A stretch of DNA of 64,000 nt from Nodularia sphaerocarpa UHCC 0038. GTDB lineage: Bacteria; Cyanobacteriota; Cyanobacteriia; Cyanobacteriales; Nostocaceae. A program made the translations under genes and the position numbers. The notes below the pieces were generated by a model. The model worked only from the letters and a program-made list of their open reading frames with translations, did not search any database and had not been told where the DNA came from. Below, one piece after another: positions 7,001 to 15,336 of this stretch; position 1 is the first letter of the stretch; each line of letters opens with the position of its first letter. Where the stretch lies: assembly GCF_022376295.1 (NCBI RefSeq), contig NZ_CP060140.1, positions 4,964,356 to 5,028,355 on the forward strand, given 5' to 3'.

Positions 7001-9938
7001 GAGTATGTTCTGGACGGGAACCACTAGCCCCCCGGTGTCCAATTACTAAGGGTGCAGAACCATCTAAGGTGGCAAACTCAGGGGGTATTAAATCAGGGTT
7101 GTCAGGGGAAATCACAAAAGCCCCGGTTAATTGATCACGGACGCGATCGCCTGTTCCAGGAAAGTCTGTAAAGTAGCCATCAACACCTAAATTAATGAAA
7201 TCTATGTACTCTGAAACTGGATTGCCGTTGTAGTCGGCGGCGAGAAAACGTTCTTCATTGCGGAAGGTATAAGGATGTACTAGCAAGCCTGCGGTGTGAG
7301 CATCTTGCACCAGTGTTGTGGGTGCGCTGAGGGTTTTATCAGCATCGTTAACAACGCCATCACCATTGACATCATCGGCTTGACCATCGCCATTGAGATC
7401 CACACCTTGAACCGAGATAATCATTCGTTTCCAGGGACCAATACCAGAGGCGTAGGTGGCAATTTCTTGTAAACCTTCTGGTGTCCGCAGGTCGCCGTAT
7501 GTGCGGTCATCGCCACTGACTACGAAATCATAGGGTTGAGTTTCAATCAGGGAACCATCAAGATTGACATCAATAGCATCGAATAACTGAACTAGGGGAA
7601 TGTCAGTAAGTTGACTCAGTTCTTTGAGGTTAGCGACTTCAAAGGATTGGATATAAATCCGACTGGGGTCAGTGAAACCAGTTGCTTCTAGAGTTGCTAA
7701 CAGGGGTTCTGACAGCGACAAACCGAGGTCATCATGGAAAGTGGGATGCTTGGTTTCGGGGTAAATGCCGATCTTCTTACCTGTATCAGCTTCTATTTGC
7801 TGAACTAAGGCGATGATTTCCTCAAAGGTAGGAATTTCGTACAGACCGTTAAACACTTGGGTACGGAAACCTTGGGGCATAATCGCCCGTAGGGTCTTGA
7901 TTTCCGCCAAGGTGAAGTCAGAAACAAAAAAGCCTGATTCAGCTACGCCATCGACCATTTTCGTGGTGAAGCGATCGCTAAATTCTGGACGAGAAGCGAC
8001 ATCAGTGGTATTAATAATATTCGGTTCGTGACGCGCAATTAACACCCCATCCTTAGTAGCAACTAAATCAGGCTCGATGAAATCTGCACCGCGTTCAATT
8101 GCCAGTTTGTAAGCGCCCAAGGTATGCTCTGGTAATTCCCCACTTGCGCCCCGGTGTCCAATTACAATGGGCGGCTGACCATCTAAGGTATTTAAACTGA
8201 CATAATTCGGTGTATCAATGGGAGCCTCTATCAGCTTACCACTGGCATCGAAATGTAACAGATAAGGGCCAAATTCCTCGCCAATCCAGAAAGTCCCATC
8301 GGCTGCAACTACCAGAGACTCAGGATCGAAATCTGAACCGGTTAATAAACGCTCAGTTGTATTCTCATTGATAATCTGGAAGGGAATTTTATTATCAGGG
8401 TCGGATAGTTGCACAAAGTCCAACACATTGACGCTACCATCACCACTCTCTGCACTTCGGAAACTGGGGTCAACGCGATAAATCCGCAATAAATAATCAG
8501 GACTATTAGCCTTGTTCCCAAACCCATTATCAGACAGGAACCAGAAGGAATTGTCATCAGCAACCTGGACAGCACTAAACCCTTGAATAGGCTGTTGGGC
8601 AAAAGGTACATTGCGTCCGTTAGTATTACCAGTAATCGCAGTACCCGATGCTGGCCCTTCAGCAAAGGTATCAGCCGGGAGAGAGGCAAAACCTACGAGT
8701 GTAACTTGAGGTGTGGTTGTCAAATTATTGGGTAACTCCAGAATCCCCAGTCTGGTAGGAGTCGGTCCAGCCACACCAAAATCGTTATCATTCAATAAGG
8801 CCAGAGTATTGGGTGCTACCAATGCCAGACCTTCTAATTTTTCCACCCCGGTGTAACCCAACTGCGCTGCATTAGCAATTAGGGCTTTAGTTACAGGAGT
8901 AATGTTAGCAGCGCTTAACTCAGCAGGTGATAGTTGTTCAATGGTCTTATCAGCTGGCAAGGTTAAGTTAGCCGAGTTATTAATATTGGTCGCTGCTGTC
9001 AAATCAATCTCGTAAATCAGTTTGTTAGCATCTGCACCAGACCTATCATCTCGTTCAACAACAGCAAACTTGCCATTACCTAGTGAAACAGCGTCGCCAA
9101 TTTTATCTGTTCTGGCGTTACCAGTGCCTGTAATATCATCAAGCAAATATAGATATTCACCCGTGACAGTTTTGGAGATTACATCAAATTCCAGGATTCT
9201 TAAATTCCGGGAATTTCTGGATGTGGCATCATTGGTGACATCAGGGTTATCAATGGCACTTTGAATAAACGCGTAAAGTTTATTACCTTCCAGTGCCACA
9301 GCTTCAAAACCCCGGTTATTGCGGCGTTGGGCATAAATTTCGGGTAATACCTCAGTGCCGAAAGTACCGACTGGTTGATCTGGGTCGGGTGCTGTGGCAG
9401 TGCCTTGGGGGATAAAGCGGTCAATTAGTTTACCGTTGCTGTCAAAGTGGTAAATCGCCGGACGGTATTCATCCACCATCCAATAATCACCATTTGGGGC
9501 GACGACAATTCCCTCTAAGTCAGCACCCAAAGGATCATTAGGTAGAAGATTATTGTCTAAATCCACACCAAATTCATCAGTGTACGCCAGACCACCAGCC
9601 CCACCTTGTAAGTTAGGCAATCCAGTTAAGGGAGTTGTACCATCTTGGCGAAATAACCCAGTGCGTTTGGTAATGCTAATTTCGCCTGTGGACTGATTGA
9701 GTTCAAAGCTGATAACTTCTGGTTGGAAATCTGGTAATAAAAATGGTCTGTTGAAACCAATGGGTTCGCCATTGGGACCACGGTCTGTATGGGTGACAAA
9801 CTTTAGGTTACCATTGGCTGCCTTTCCTTGGAAGTATAGTCCTGAGAAACCACCAAGGAGAATATCTTCTCCGGCGCTGGTTGTTCCTAATTGGGGCAGG
9901 TCTTGAAAGTCGTAGTTCGTGAGTTTGGGTTGTGCCAT
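4089..9938 (-). CDS. Giant phytase-like esterase / tandem GDPD / Calx-beta / DUF4114 protein
   Basis: 1949 residues. Residues about 20-430 are a complete phytase-like esterase domain (THTDRGPNGEPIGFN, NNRGFEAVAL, VVERDD). A second esterase-like domain starts near 440 (FWFLSDNGFGN) and breaks off after GKLIEAPIDTPN at about 580. Two GDPD domains follow, about 590-930 and 962-1280, each with an IGHRGASG motif, PEHT and FIEPDL. The esterase then resumes at ARSRGFEGMAIS, about 1310-1505. Next come a Calx-beta domain (about 1507-1615, ending VTITDND), a spacer, and a C-terminal DUF4114-type domain (FGFEDLQRGNKDFNDMIVRV). No N-terminal signal peptide is visible, so type I export is inferred. The expected role is hydrolysis of glycerophosphodiesters or other organic phosphate outside the cell. 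A Pho-box-like site lies upstream and a terminator follows. Confidence 0.85.
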   Translation of the reverse strand: MAQPKLTNYDFQDLPQLGTTSAGEDILLGGFSGLYFQGKAANGNLKFVTHTDRGPNGEPIGFNRPFLLPDFQPEVISFELNQSTGEISITKRTGLFRQDGTTPLTGLPNLQGGAGGLAYTDEFGVDLDNNLLPNDPLGADLEGIVVAPNGDYWMVDEYRPAIYHFDSNGKLIDRFIPQGTATAPDPDQPVGTFGTEVLPEIYAQRRNNRGFEAVALEGNKLYAFIQSAIDNPDVTNDATSRNSRNLRILEFDVISKTVTGEYLYLLDDITGTGNARTDKIGDAVSLGNGKFAVVERDDRSGADANKLIYEIDLTAATNINNSANLTLPADKTIEQLSPAELSAANITPVTKALIANAAQLGYTGVEKLEGLALVAPNTLALLNDNDFGVAGPTPTRLGILELPNNLTTTPQVTLVGFASLPADTFAEGPASGTAITGNTNGRNVPFAQQPIQGFSAVQVADDNSFWFLSDNGFGNKANSPDYLLRIYRVDPSFRSAESGDGSVNVLDFVQLSDPDNKIPFQIINENTTERLLTGSDFDPESLVVAADGTFWIGEEFGPYLLHFDASGKLIEAPIDTPNYVSLNTLDGQPPIVIGHRGASGELPEHTLGAYKLAIERGADFIEPDLVATKDGVLIARHEPNIINTTDVASRPEFSDRFTTKMVDGVAESGFFVSDFTLAEIKTLRAIMPQGFRTQVFNGLYEIPTFEEIIALVQQIEADTGKKIGIYPETKHPTFHDDLGLSLSEPLLATLEATGFTDPSRIYIQSFEVANLKELSQLTDIPLVQLFDAIDVNLDGSLIETQPYDFVVSGDDRTYGDLRTPEGLQEIATYASGIGPWKRMIISVQGVDLNGDGQADDVNGDGVVNDADKTLSAPTTLVQDAHTAGLLVHPYTFRNEERFLAADYNGNPVSEYIDFINLGVDGYFTDFPGTGDRVRDQLTGAFVISPDNPDLIPPEFATLDGSAPLVIGHRGASGSRPEHTLEAYKLAIADGADFIEPDLVPTKDGYLIARHENALAILNADGSVNRTDTSTDVNERPEFADRFTTKVIDGRTIRGWFSEDFTLEEIKTLNSIERLPDLRGTNFDGDGLKVPTLQEIIDLVKQVEAETGRKIGIYPETKHPTFFASEGTLLDGSAININLGQVLVDTLVAQDFTDPARVFIQSFEVGNLQELKQLIMPDAGIDIPLIQLLGGANGRPYDFVVSGDSRTYGDLTQSTELAAIATYAAGIGPNKRLIIPAGAGGVLQAPTTLVEDAHAVGLLLHPYTFRNEDIFLAPDYNGDPKLEYQQFIELGVDGFFSDFPGTGSLVVDQLLGDPVFANLARSRGFEGMAISLDKKTIYPLLEGTVLGDPANSLRIYEFDVESKQYQGLAGYYRMEQPNHAIGALTVINENEFLVIERDNNQGASAQFKKIFKIDLSQKDANGFVAKEEIVDLLNISDPNDLNGDGDTKFTFPFVTIEAVVVIDQNTLLLANDNNYPFSVGRPPAIDNNEIILLGLDKPLNLATPVVSIVAPVPDAAEQGNQPGVFRISRVGNTSKSLTVNYTIEGTATNGVDYNNLTSVATIAAGQTFVDVTVIPVNDAFVEGDETVILKLVDQAEYVLDISNTATVTITDNDFVPLLNNPGSDTFTIRGSSDTVQLQVSLTRTRPNQQNELGVFTVDDAEGRINGIAPGEEGYAEAALERAQAIFSAVHRLPSGFSRDNITRLLEFNSGDNLSFYVVPNGTTDEVQAGVIPLTDVLFADASTQRITNLGNDEFSLAWKVKALRSETYQDFEVKIQATEQSLPLGTGLQSGLQSELIDLRGITQSVQAEFVVNTDAALNNYVSFYRVTDENGGIDIDGDRNADILPGEAGYTQAAVNARIPGIDLTTNNRRTTTYTATLEPGYIFAPLIIADGRPESVNDRPVYFPFLGANSTQVDHITMLGNNVFGFEDLQRGNKDFNDMIVRVNLTVG

Positions 9939-10241
9939 ACAATGACGGGGATTATCAGTAGTGGTGTTAGTATTTAGTGGATTTCAGGATTAATTTGGCT
10001 AGATGTTCTCAAGTTATCTTGGTGAGATTAAGAAATAGCTAGGATCAGGTTAAGTTCAGAAATATTTGCAGGTAAATAACTCAAACTCAGCACTTTTGAT
10101 TGGCTCTATCGGTTAGAAGACACAGATAAAACTAACTTAGGTTGTAATTAATTATGCCCAGATCATCTTACCTGTGGGCGATGTTTATTATGCCTAGATT
10201 GTAGAAAATTTATACATAGGTTCGCTTATGGATGGAAAACA
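9939..10241. other. Divergent intergenic region between the phosphoesterase gene and dps
   Basis: This 303-bp region must hold both promoters. Apart from the Pho-box-like repeats at 10025-10054, I see no hairpin, repeat or small gene. Confidence 0.6.
10025..10054 (-). promoter_or_regulatory. Pho-box-like direct repeats upstream of the giant phosphoesterase gene
   Basis: On the minus strand CTTAACCT (10054-10047) and CTTAATCT (10032-10025) are 22 bp apart, with a weak middle copy CCTAGCTA (10043-10036). That gives three octamers separated by 3 bp, the layout known for cyanobacterial PhoB-type boxes. The site lies about 87-116 bp before the ATG of the protein carrying phytase-like and GDPD domains. 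The outer copies fit well and the middle one poorly. Confidence 0.5.
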
Positions 10242-10781
10242 ATGCGTACAATTAATATTGGTTTGACAGAAGAGCAACGTCAAGGTGTGATGAATTTGTT
10301 GAATCAAGATTTAGCAGATGCCTACGTTTTACTCGTAAAAACCAAAAAGTATCATTGGGATGTTGTCGGCCCTCAGTTCCGCAGTTTGCATGAACTTTGG
10401 GAAGAACATTATGAAAAGCTGACTGAAAATATTGATGCTTTGGCGGAACGGATTCGGGCTTTAGGCGGTTTTCCAGTGGGTACGATGGAGGGATTTCTCA
10501 ACATTGCTACTCTTAAAGAACATAGTGGAGATGTCCCCTTAGCAACAGGGATGGTAGCTAATTTGGGGGAAGATCACGAGCAGGTGATTCGGAATTTGCG
10601 GGATCATGTCGATCAGTGCAGTGAGCAGTTTCATGATGAGGGAACTTCTGACTTTTTAACTGGACTGATGGAAGAGCATGAAGAGATGGCTTGGATGTTG
10701 CGTTCATTCATTGAAGGACAAGCTTTAGAACCAAGCGGTGTACAACCAGCTACAGAAACTAAAACCCCTGTGGGTGTGTAG
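10242..10781 (+). CDS. dps: Dps-family ferritin-like protein
   Basis: 179 residues, matching Dps miniferritins that oxidise and store iron with peroxide and protect DNA. The intersubunit ferroxidase ligands are visible: His38 (YHWD), His50 and Glu54 (LHELWEEHY), Asp65 and Glu69 (IDALAER). The C-terminal tail (about 160-179) is Pro/Thr-rich and not strongly basic, so DNA binding by the tail is not obvious. ATG start, with GGATGGA about 6 bp upstream. It opens a run of stress-type genes (10.2-12.6 kb). Cyanobacteria carry several Dps paralogues and I cannot say which one this is. Confidence 0.9.
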   Translation: MRTINIGLTEEQRQGVMNLLNQDLADAYVLLVKTKKYHWDVVGPQFRSLHELWEEHYEKLTENIDALAERIRALGGFPVGTMEGFLNIATLKEHSGDVPLATGMVANLGEDHEQVIRNLRDHVDQCSEQFHDEGTSDFLTGLMEEHEEMAWMLRSFIEGQALEPSGVQPATETKTPVGV

Positions 10782-10882
10782 AACGACGAAGGGAGGAAGG
10801 ATTGATTCTTTCGAGTGGAAGTAAGTAGGTAAGCAGCGAATAAACCAAACTATGTTAGGACTCGTCCACAGGACTAAAACCC

Positions 10883-10914
10883 TGACAAATGACAAATGAC
10901 AAATGACAAATGAC
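10883..10914. repeat. Heptamer tandem repeat (TGACAAA)4
   Basis: Four exact TGACAAA units followed by a partial TGAC, a short tandemly repeated repetitive sequence typical of Nostocales, in the gap after dps. Confidence 0.9.
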
Positions 10915-11025
10915 GACCCTAGCTAGTTAACTTTATTTACGCTGACCTACTTATCAGAATCAATCTTCCTATATTTGGTTGTTGAATTTTTCTATCTGCA
11001 AAAATAAGTTTTAAGGAGTATTCTA

Positions 11026-11793
11026 GTGCCGGAAGTTTATCAAGCACAACGTACCATATCAGCTGTATTTAAAGAACAAAAGCAAATTGATCAGGTGATT
11101 CGACGTTTACTCGATAGGGGTGTACCGAGGGATCATATTTCGATCATGGGCAAAAACTTCCAGTCAGAAACGCGAATTTCTGGTTTTATTACCAAGAAAG
11201 ATGTGATTTTGGGAGGCTTGAGAACAGGAGCAATTTTTGGTTCTTTGTTTGGTTCGTTTCTCAGTTTACTGACTGGTGTGGGTGTACTGTTCGTTCCCTT
11301 TGTCGGTCCGATTGTGGCTGCTGGCCCTATTGGTGCGTTGTTGCTGGGTGCTGCTAGTGGTGCGATCGCCGGGAGCGCTGGCGCGGGACTAGTATCGGCT
11401 TTAACTGCTTGGGGGATGTCTGAAGACAAAGCCGCAGTATATCAAACACGCTTACAAGCTGGCGAGTTTATCTTAATGGCGGAAGTTCCGAGCGATCGCC
11501 TGGGAGAATTTCAATTGCTGATCGAAAGTAGTGGTGGTGAAGAAATTCACACAACTGATAAAACATTGACTCATCCTTGTTCAGGTCCATGTAATAGTCC
11601 AGAAGATTTAGCTGTTGAAGTTCGCTCTCATCTTTCGGAAGCAGCTCAACGTACATTCATGCAGCGCTATAATGCCGTTTTAGATCACACAAGTGACGAG
11701 TTCACAGCTGAACAAGCAGCTTGGGAAGCTGTTCATGAGCAGTTTGATGAAGATGAAAGCGGTGTTTGGTCAAAGGCGAAGGTAAATGTTTAG
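11026..11793 (+). CDS. Glycine-zipper membrane stress protein with C-terminal ChaB domain
   Basis: 255 residues starting at GTG with AAGGAG 8 bp upstream. Residues 8-60 resemble the general-stress-protein-17M type domain (TISAVFKEQKQIDQVIRRLL, RGVPRDHISIMG). Residues about 65-130 are a Gly/Ala-rich hydrophobic zipper that could span or sit in a membrane (GALLLGAASGAIAGSAGAG). Residues about 195-255 match ChaB (SHLSEAAQRTFMQRYNAVLD, EQAAWEAVHEQF). It lies between dps and csbD on the same strand. A role in osmotic or oxidative stress is inference from these domains and neighbours. Confidence 0.75.
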   Translation: MPEVYQAQRTISAVFKEQKQIDQVIRRLLDRGVPRDHISIMGKNFQSETRISGFITKKDVILGGLRTGAIFGSLFGSFLSLLTGVGVLFVPFVGPIVAAGPIGALLLGAASGAIAGSAGAGLVSALTAWGMSEDKAAVYQTRLQAGEFILMAEVPSDRLGEFQLLIESSGGEEIHTTDKTLTHPCSGPCNSPEDLAVEVRSHLSEAAQRTFMQRYNAVLDHTSDEFTAEQAAWEAVHEQFDEDESGVWSKAKVNV

Positions 11794-12045
11794 CTGATTC
11801 ACAACTTAATATATCGCGGTGCGTTGCAACGGCGTAACGCACCATATAGCGATTTCCACATAAATAGTAGGAGCATATGGCTATATGCCCCTACAAGAAT
11901 TATTCGACCACAGATAAACACAGATAAACACAGATAAATATAGATAAATATTGGTTAATGCCTACACTAGAATGTGTCTAATGATAGAGAGAGAAACTAT
12001 ATGTTTAGTGGTAGTCTACCCTATAGTTAATCATAAAAAGAAAAA

Positions 12046-12228
12046 ATGAGTATTGAAAAAAGAGTAGAAGCTACTGCCAAAAATATTGAAGGCAAGCTAC
12101 AAGAAGCCGTTGGTGAAGTAACAGGTAATCCAGAAGATCAGGCCGAAGGCAAAGCTAAACAAGCTGAATCCCAAGTTCTTCACACTATAGAAAATATCAA
12201 AGATGAAGTCAAAAAAATTATAGACTAG
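12046..12228 (+). CDS. CsbD-family stress protein
   Basis: 60 residues, highly charged, with the CsbD pattern KNIEGKLQEAVGEVTGNPED followed by QAEGKAKQAESQV. CsbD-like proteins are small, abundant general-stress proteins of unknown mechanism. The start is an ATG with a purine-rich AAAAAGAAAAA leader. A hairpin that may terminate transcription follows at 12291-12317. It sits in the stress cluster after the ChaB-type protein. Confidence 0.9.
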   Translation: MSIEKRVEATAKNIEGKLQEAVGEVTGNPEDQAEGKAKQAESQVLHTIENIKDEVKKIID

Positions 12229-12290
12229 CTGAAGGTTTCTAGTCGATAATTTAGGCGTGTATCGCTCAACTTATCTCATATTAGTTTATG

Positions 12291-12323
12291 ACTCCACTCT
12301 TGGTAAAAAAGTGGAGTATTTAT
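12291..12323 (+). terminator. Weak terminator-like hairpin after csbD
   Basis: ACTCCACT and AGTGGAGT form an 8-bp stem around an 11-base loop, followed by ATTTATT rather than a clean T-run. Confidence 0.5.
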
Positions 12324-12373
12324 TGTTTGCTCCTAATAACTTGGCTCTGACCATGACAATCCTTTCTATTCTA

Positions 12374-12646
12374 CTAATGGCTGGTACTACCAGTTAGCAA
12401 ACCCCATAAAAAGATGGCAACTACTGCCCCAATGATGGCGACAATTAGACCAGGAATACTGAAAGTGGCCGCAGTCAGTTGTAATCTTCCTGTTTCTAAG
12501 AGAGTGACAATAGTTCCCCCGATGACAGCACCGATAATACCTAAAAGCATGGTTGCAATGATTCCGCCGCCCTGACGACCAGGGTAAATAGCTTTAGCAA
12601 TAGCTCCAGCAATCAAACCCAGAATTATCCAAGCAATTATGTTCAT
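12374..12646 (-). CDS. GlsB/YeaQ/YmgE-family small membrane protein
   Basis: 90 residues with three hydrophobic segments: IIAWIILGLIAGAIAKAIYP (about 2-21), a glycine-rich GGIIATMLLGIIGAVIGG (about 26-44) and LIVAIIGAVVAIFLWGLL (about 67-85). This is the standard layout of the GlsB/YeaQ transglycosylase-associated stress family. The molecular function is unknown. It is convergent with csbD, with the csbD hairpin between them. Confidence 0.85.
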   Translation of the reverse strand: MNIIAWIILGLIAGAIAKAIYPGRQGGGIIATMLLGIIGAVIGGTIVTLLETGRLQLTAATFSIPGLIVAIIGAVVAIFLWGLLTGSTSH

Positions 12647-13198
12647 AGTTTAAATTATCAAAAGCTTTATCAATAATTTATTAATTAACATCTACTTTTC
12701 CTTCTACCAGAAGAGATATAGCCATCCTATTTGAGTTGTAAACAAGAAAGTTCGCGTCAGCATCTTTGAACCAGAAGAGAAGCGCGCCCAGAACAGAAAA
12801 AGAAGATTTCACAGTAGACATCGACTCAATTCAAATATGGATCTTTCGGTGAACCCTTGTAGAGACGTTATATCATCTCCGCTTGATTACTTATTAAAAC
12901 CCAAGAACCCCACCCCGCCGGCGGGGTGGGGATTAAGGGGTGGGGTGCAATCACTGTGGAAATCATAACTAATTATGCGGACATGATATTACATGATCAG
13001 ATGTCTAATTGATTTAGTAAAGTTAAGTTTATAAAGTATTCATTAATACTAGCCATGAAGACTATAAGTGGGGGAACTACTCAGACAAGACTTATAGCGG
13101 CTTTTCTCCCGTCAGGACACCACCGTGAGCTTGGAGGTGAGTTGATCAAGTAAGTCGGTCAGAAAAATTCCATGTATATGAAGAAATATAAATTATTC

Positions 13199-13296
13199 GT
13201 AGGGTGTGTTATGCCGTAAGGCTAACGCACCTGGAATTGTTGACACGGAAGCCGAAGTTTTGACGGTGCGTTGCGCTGCGCGACAACACACCCTAC
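13199..13296. repeat. Hairpin repeat, family C (GTAGGGTGTGTT type)
   Basis: Begins GTAGGGTGTGTT and ends AACACACCCTAC, with GGTGCGTTGCGC inside. Related copies lie at 20991-21100, 21776-21812, 23116-23194, 34017-34115 and 43048-43080. Confidence 0.75.
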
Positions 13297-13374
13297 ACTT
13301 AATTTGTCTTTACATAGCTATAAATATTCGTGCCTACCTACTTACTCGGCGGTATTGGGATGATCTATTATTTT

Positions 13375-13401
13375 AGCCTAAAAGTTTTCAAACATCTTCT
13401 C
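13375..13401. repeat. Solo right end of family-A MITE-like repeat
   Basis: AGCCTAAAAGTTTTCAAACA followed by TCTTCT matches the right terminus of the 18582-18780 element; the rest of the element is not present next to it. Confidence 0.55.
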
Positions 13402-13617
13402 AGATTCCTAGATGAATTTTTAAAGTTAGGTAATATTTATAATTTTTTTAAATGAAATCCTTGATACTTTTTTATTTATAAACAAGGATTTATGATATAC
13501 CACTAGTCATGGGATAATTTATGTTTGATTTGGCTAGCTTTTTCCAAATCATGCTTGTTGGTATATAATACTAACAAAATCATTACATTTTTTTTAAACA
13601 ATCCGGGCATAAGTATT

Positions 13618-13944
13618 ATGAATCAACAAGTCAAAGTCGTAAAACTGAGTGGAATTGTCAATACTACAAGCTCACAAGAACGGGAGGAACATATTAATCA
13701 ACTTATAGAAAGTGGTGCAAAAATCGTTTTAGTTGATTGTCAAGATGTGTCCTTTATGGATAGTTCTGGCTTGGGAGCTTTGGTATTAGCTTTCAAAAGT
13801 TTACGAGCCGCAGGTACGAGACTCGTTCTCTGTTCTATTCATGAACAAGTCAGAATATTATTTGATATAACAGGTATGGATAAGGTATTTGAAATATTTT
13901 TAAATCAAGATGAGTTTAATCAGGCTGTATTATCTCCGAAATAA
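13618..13944 (+). CDS. STAS-domain anti-sigma-factor antagonist
   Basis: 108 residues from the ATG at 13618; the frame is open upstream to a TTG at 13525, but family length favours the ATG. It is a single STAS domain with the conserved DSSGLG loop (Asp48, Ser49, Ser50), whose serine is the phosphorylation site in SpoIIAA/RsbV-type antagonists. It converges on the receiver-PP2C phosphatase gene, and the stop codons TAA and TTA are directly adjacent (13942-13947). The natural reading is a partner-switching pair in which the phosphatase dephosphorylates this antagonist. The kinase and final target are not in the window. Confidence 0.85.
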   Translation: MNQQVKVVKLSGIVNTTSSQEREEHINQLIESGAKIVLVDCQDVSFMDSSGLGALVLAFKSLRAAGTRLVLCSIHEQVRILFDITGMDKVFEIFLNQDEFNQAVLSPK

Positions 13945-15081
13945 TTAATCGAAATTAATTTGTAGGATTGATAAATCATCATCAAAAGCCTCTTTGGAGT
14001 TCAAAGCAATCAGATAATTCAATACCTGATCGAGTTGGCGATCAATGGTGTGTTGTAAGCTCACAAGTATTTGAATGAAAGCATCCAAACTCCAAAGTGT
14101 GCCATCTAATTTGGTGATTTCGTAAGCACCATCACTAAAAATATACAAGCTACTAGATTTATCAATATTGCAAGACGCATCCACATATTTGGCTTCGGGA
14201 AACATCCCTACGGGCATTCCCGGAGTTCTCAGCAGTTGAATTTCAGTGTTTTTGGGAGATGTGCCTGACACTAATACTGCTGGTGGATGTCCTGCACTTG
14301 CATAGATTAATTGCCGATTAATTCGGTTATAAACTCCATACCAAATCGTAAAATATTTATCATTTTGGTAATTCATCTGAAAGGTTTGATTTAAAGCCTT
14401 TAGCACAGCACTCGGTTGATAGTAATTCAAACCTTTTAAGGCGCGGGAACGTAACAGATTGAGGACGGAAATTGAGGGGAGAGCGGCTTTGAGTCCATGT
14501 CCGGCTGTATCTAGCAGGTATATGGCTAGATAGTCTGAATCTAGCCAGTAGTAATCGAAACAATCGCCGCCGAGTTGTCGGGAAGGAATGAATCGAGAAT
14601 TGATGCTGAAGGGTTCGGTTGCTGGTAATGGTAGAAGCGATCGCACATATTCTGCGGCTTCGGCTAATTCGGTTTCTAAGAGTAGCTTTTGGGTGTGTAA
14701 ATCCTGACTTAACTGATGCAAGCGCAATCCGGCTCTGACTCTGGCTTTTAATTCATTTTGCTCAATAGGTTTAGCGATAAAATCATCAGCACCAGCATCG
14801 AGTCCCTTGACACGATCAGCGATGGAATCCAAAGATGTTAAAAAAATAAAGAATGTGGTGGATAAATTGGGGTCTGTTTTCATACGTTTACAGACTTCTA
14901 ATCCATTCAATCCTGGCATAATCCAATCACAAATAACGAGGGCGGGATGGTAAGCGATCGCCTGAGCAATTCCTTCTTCTCCATTACTAGCAGCAATTAC
15001 TCTATATCCCTGTTTTTCTAACATCCTCTTTAAGAGTGTTTGGATAGAAATATCATCATCAATTACCAGGATTTGAAACAT
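13945..15081 (-). CDS. Response regulator with SpoIIE/PP2C serine phosphatase output
   Basis: 378 residues. Residues 1-120 form a receiver domain with acidic pocket Asp8-Asp10, phospho-acceptor Asp52 (ICDWIMPG), Thr82 and Lys104. A helical linker follows (about 120-150). The SpoIIE-type PP2C domain has metal-binding motifs GGDCFDYYWL, LLDTAGHGLKAAL, SDGAYE and DDDLSILQI. Output is expected to be dephosphorylation of a STAS antagonist, and one is encoded tail to tail with zero spacing. The sensor kinase is not nearby. All catalytic motifs appear intact. Confidence 0.9.
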   Translation of the reverse strand: MFQILVIDDDISIQTLLKRMLEKQGYRVIAASNGEEGIAQAIAYHPALVICDWIMPGLNGLEVCKRMKTDPNLSTTFFIFLTSLDSIADRVKGLDAGADDFIAKPIEQNELKARVRAGLRLHQLSQDLHTQKLLLETELAEAAEYVRSLLPLPATEPFSINSRFIPSRQLGGDCFDYYWLDSDYLAIYLLDTAGHGLKAALPSISVLNLLRSRALKGLNYYQPSAVLKALNQTFQMNYQNDKYFTIWYGVYNRINRQLIYASAGHPPAVLVSGTSPKNTEIQLLRTPGMPVGMFPEAKYVDASCNIDKSSSLYIFSDGAYEITKLDGTLWSLDAFIQILVSLQHTIDRQLDQVLNYLIALNSKEAFDDDLSILQINFD

Positions 15082-15208
15082 AGAAACCGCTAATTTTACA
15101 ATTAATAAAAAATCAAAAAAATATCCTAAATTTGACGGCTGAGGATTTTGAATTTATCATCCTATAGCAGTTTTTGCTGGAGACGCGAACCGTTGCGTTT
15201 GTACAATG

Positions 15209-15285
15209 GCAAGAATTAATTAACCACAGATATAGACGCGTTAGCGGCTTGCCGTAGGCTACACAGATAAACACAGATAAATTTT
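15209..15285. repeat. Interspersed repeat, family D, copy 1
   Basis: Contains AAGAATTAATTAACCACAG, GACGCGTTAGCGGCTTGCCG and ACACAGATAAACACAGATAA. The same series occurs inverted at 26741-26827, between unrelated genes. Confidence 0.75.
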
Positions 15286-15336
15286 TACCTATAGTTTTAG
15301 GAAGAATTTACATATTTTTCTCTGAATGAGCAAATA

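Larger units (their letters stand above)
12647..13617. other. Long intergenic region with repeats
   Basis: Nearly 1 kb without a supported gene. It contains a perfect 24-bp GC-rich palindrome at 12908-12931 (CCCCACCCCGCC plus its complement), a decayed family-B fragment near 12858 (GTAGAGACGTTATATCA), a family-C hairpin repeat at 13199-13296 and the right end of a family-A element at 13375-13401. The rest is AT-rich with nothing recognised. Confidence 0.65.

Noticed and set aside
8342..8689. 115-codon minus-strand frame inside the giant phosphoesterase gene
   Set aside because: It lies in another frame of a clear coding gene, with no family pattern; it is an overlap shadow, like the many frames within 4089-9938.
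10883..10914. TGACAAA units as iterons of an origin
   Set aside because: Heptamer arrays occur at several sites in the window, and no initiator gene or AT-rich unwinding region is linked to them.
11907..11945. Repeated ACAGATAAAC units as a possible CRISPR
   Set aside because: Units are contiguous 10-mers without spacers, so this is a simple tandem repeat.
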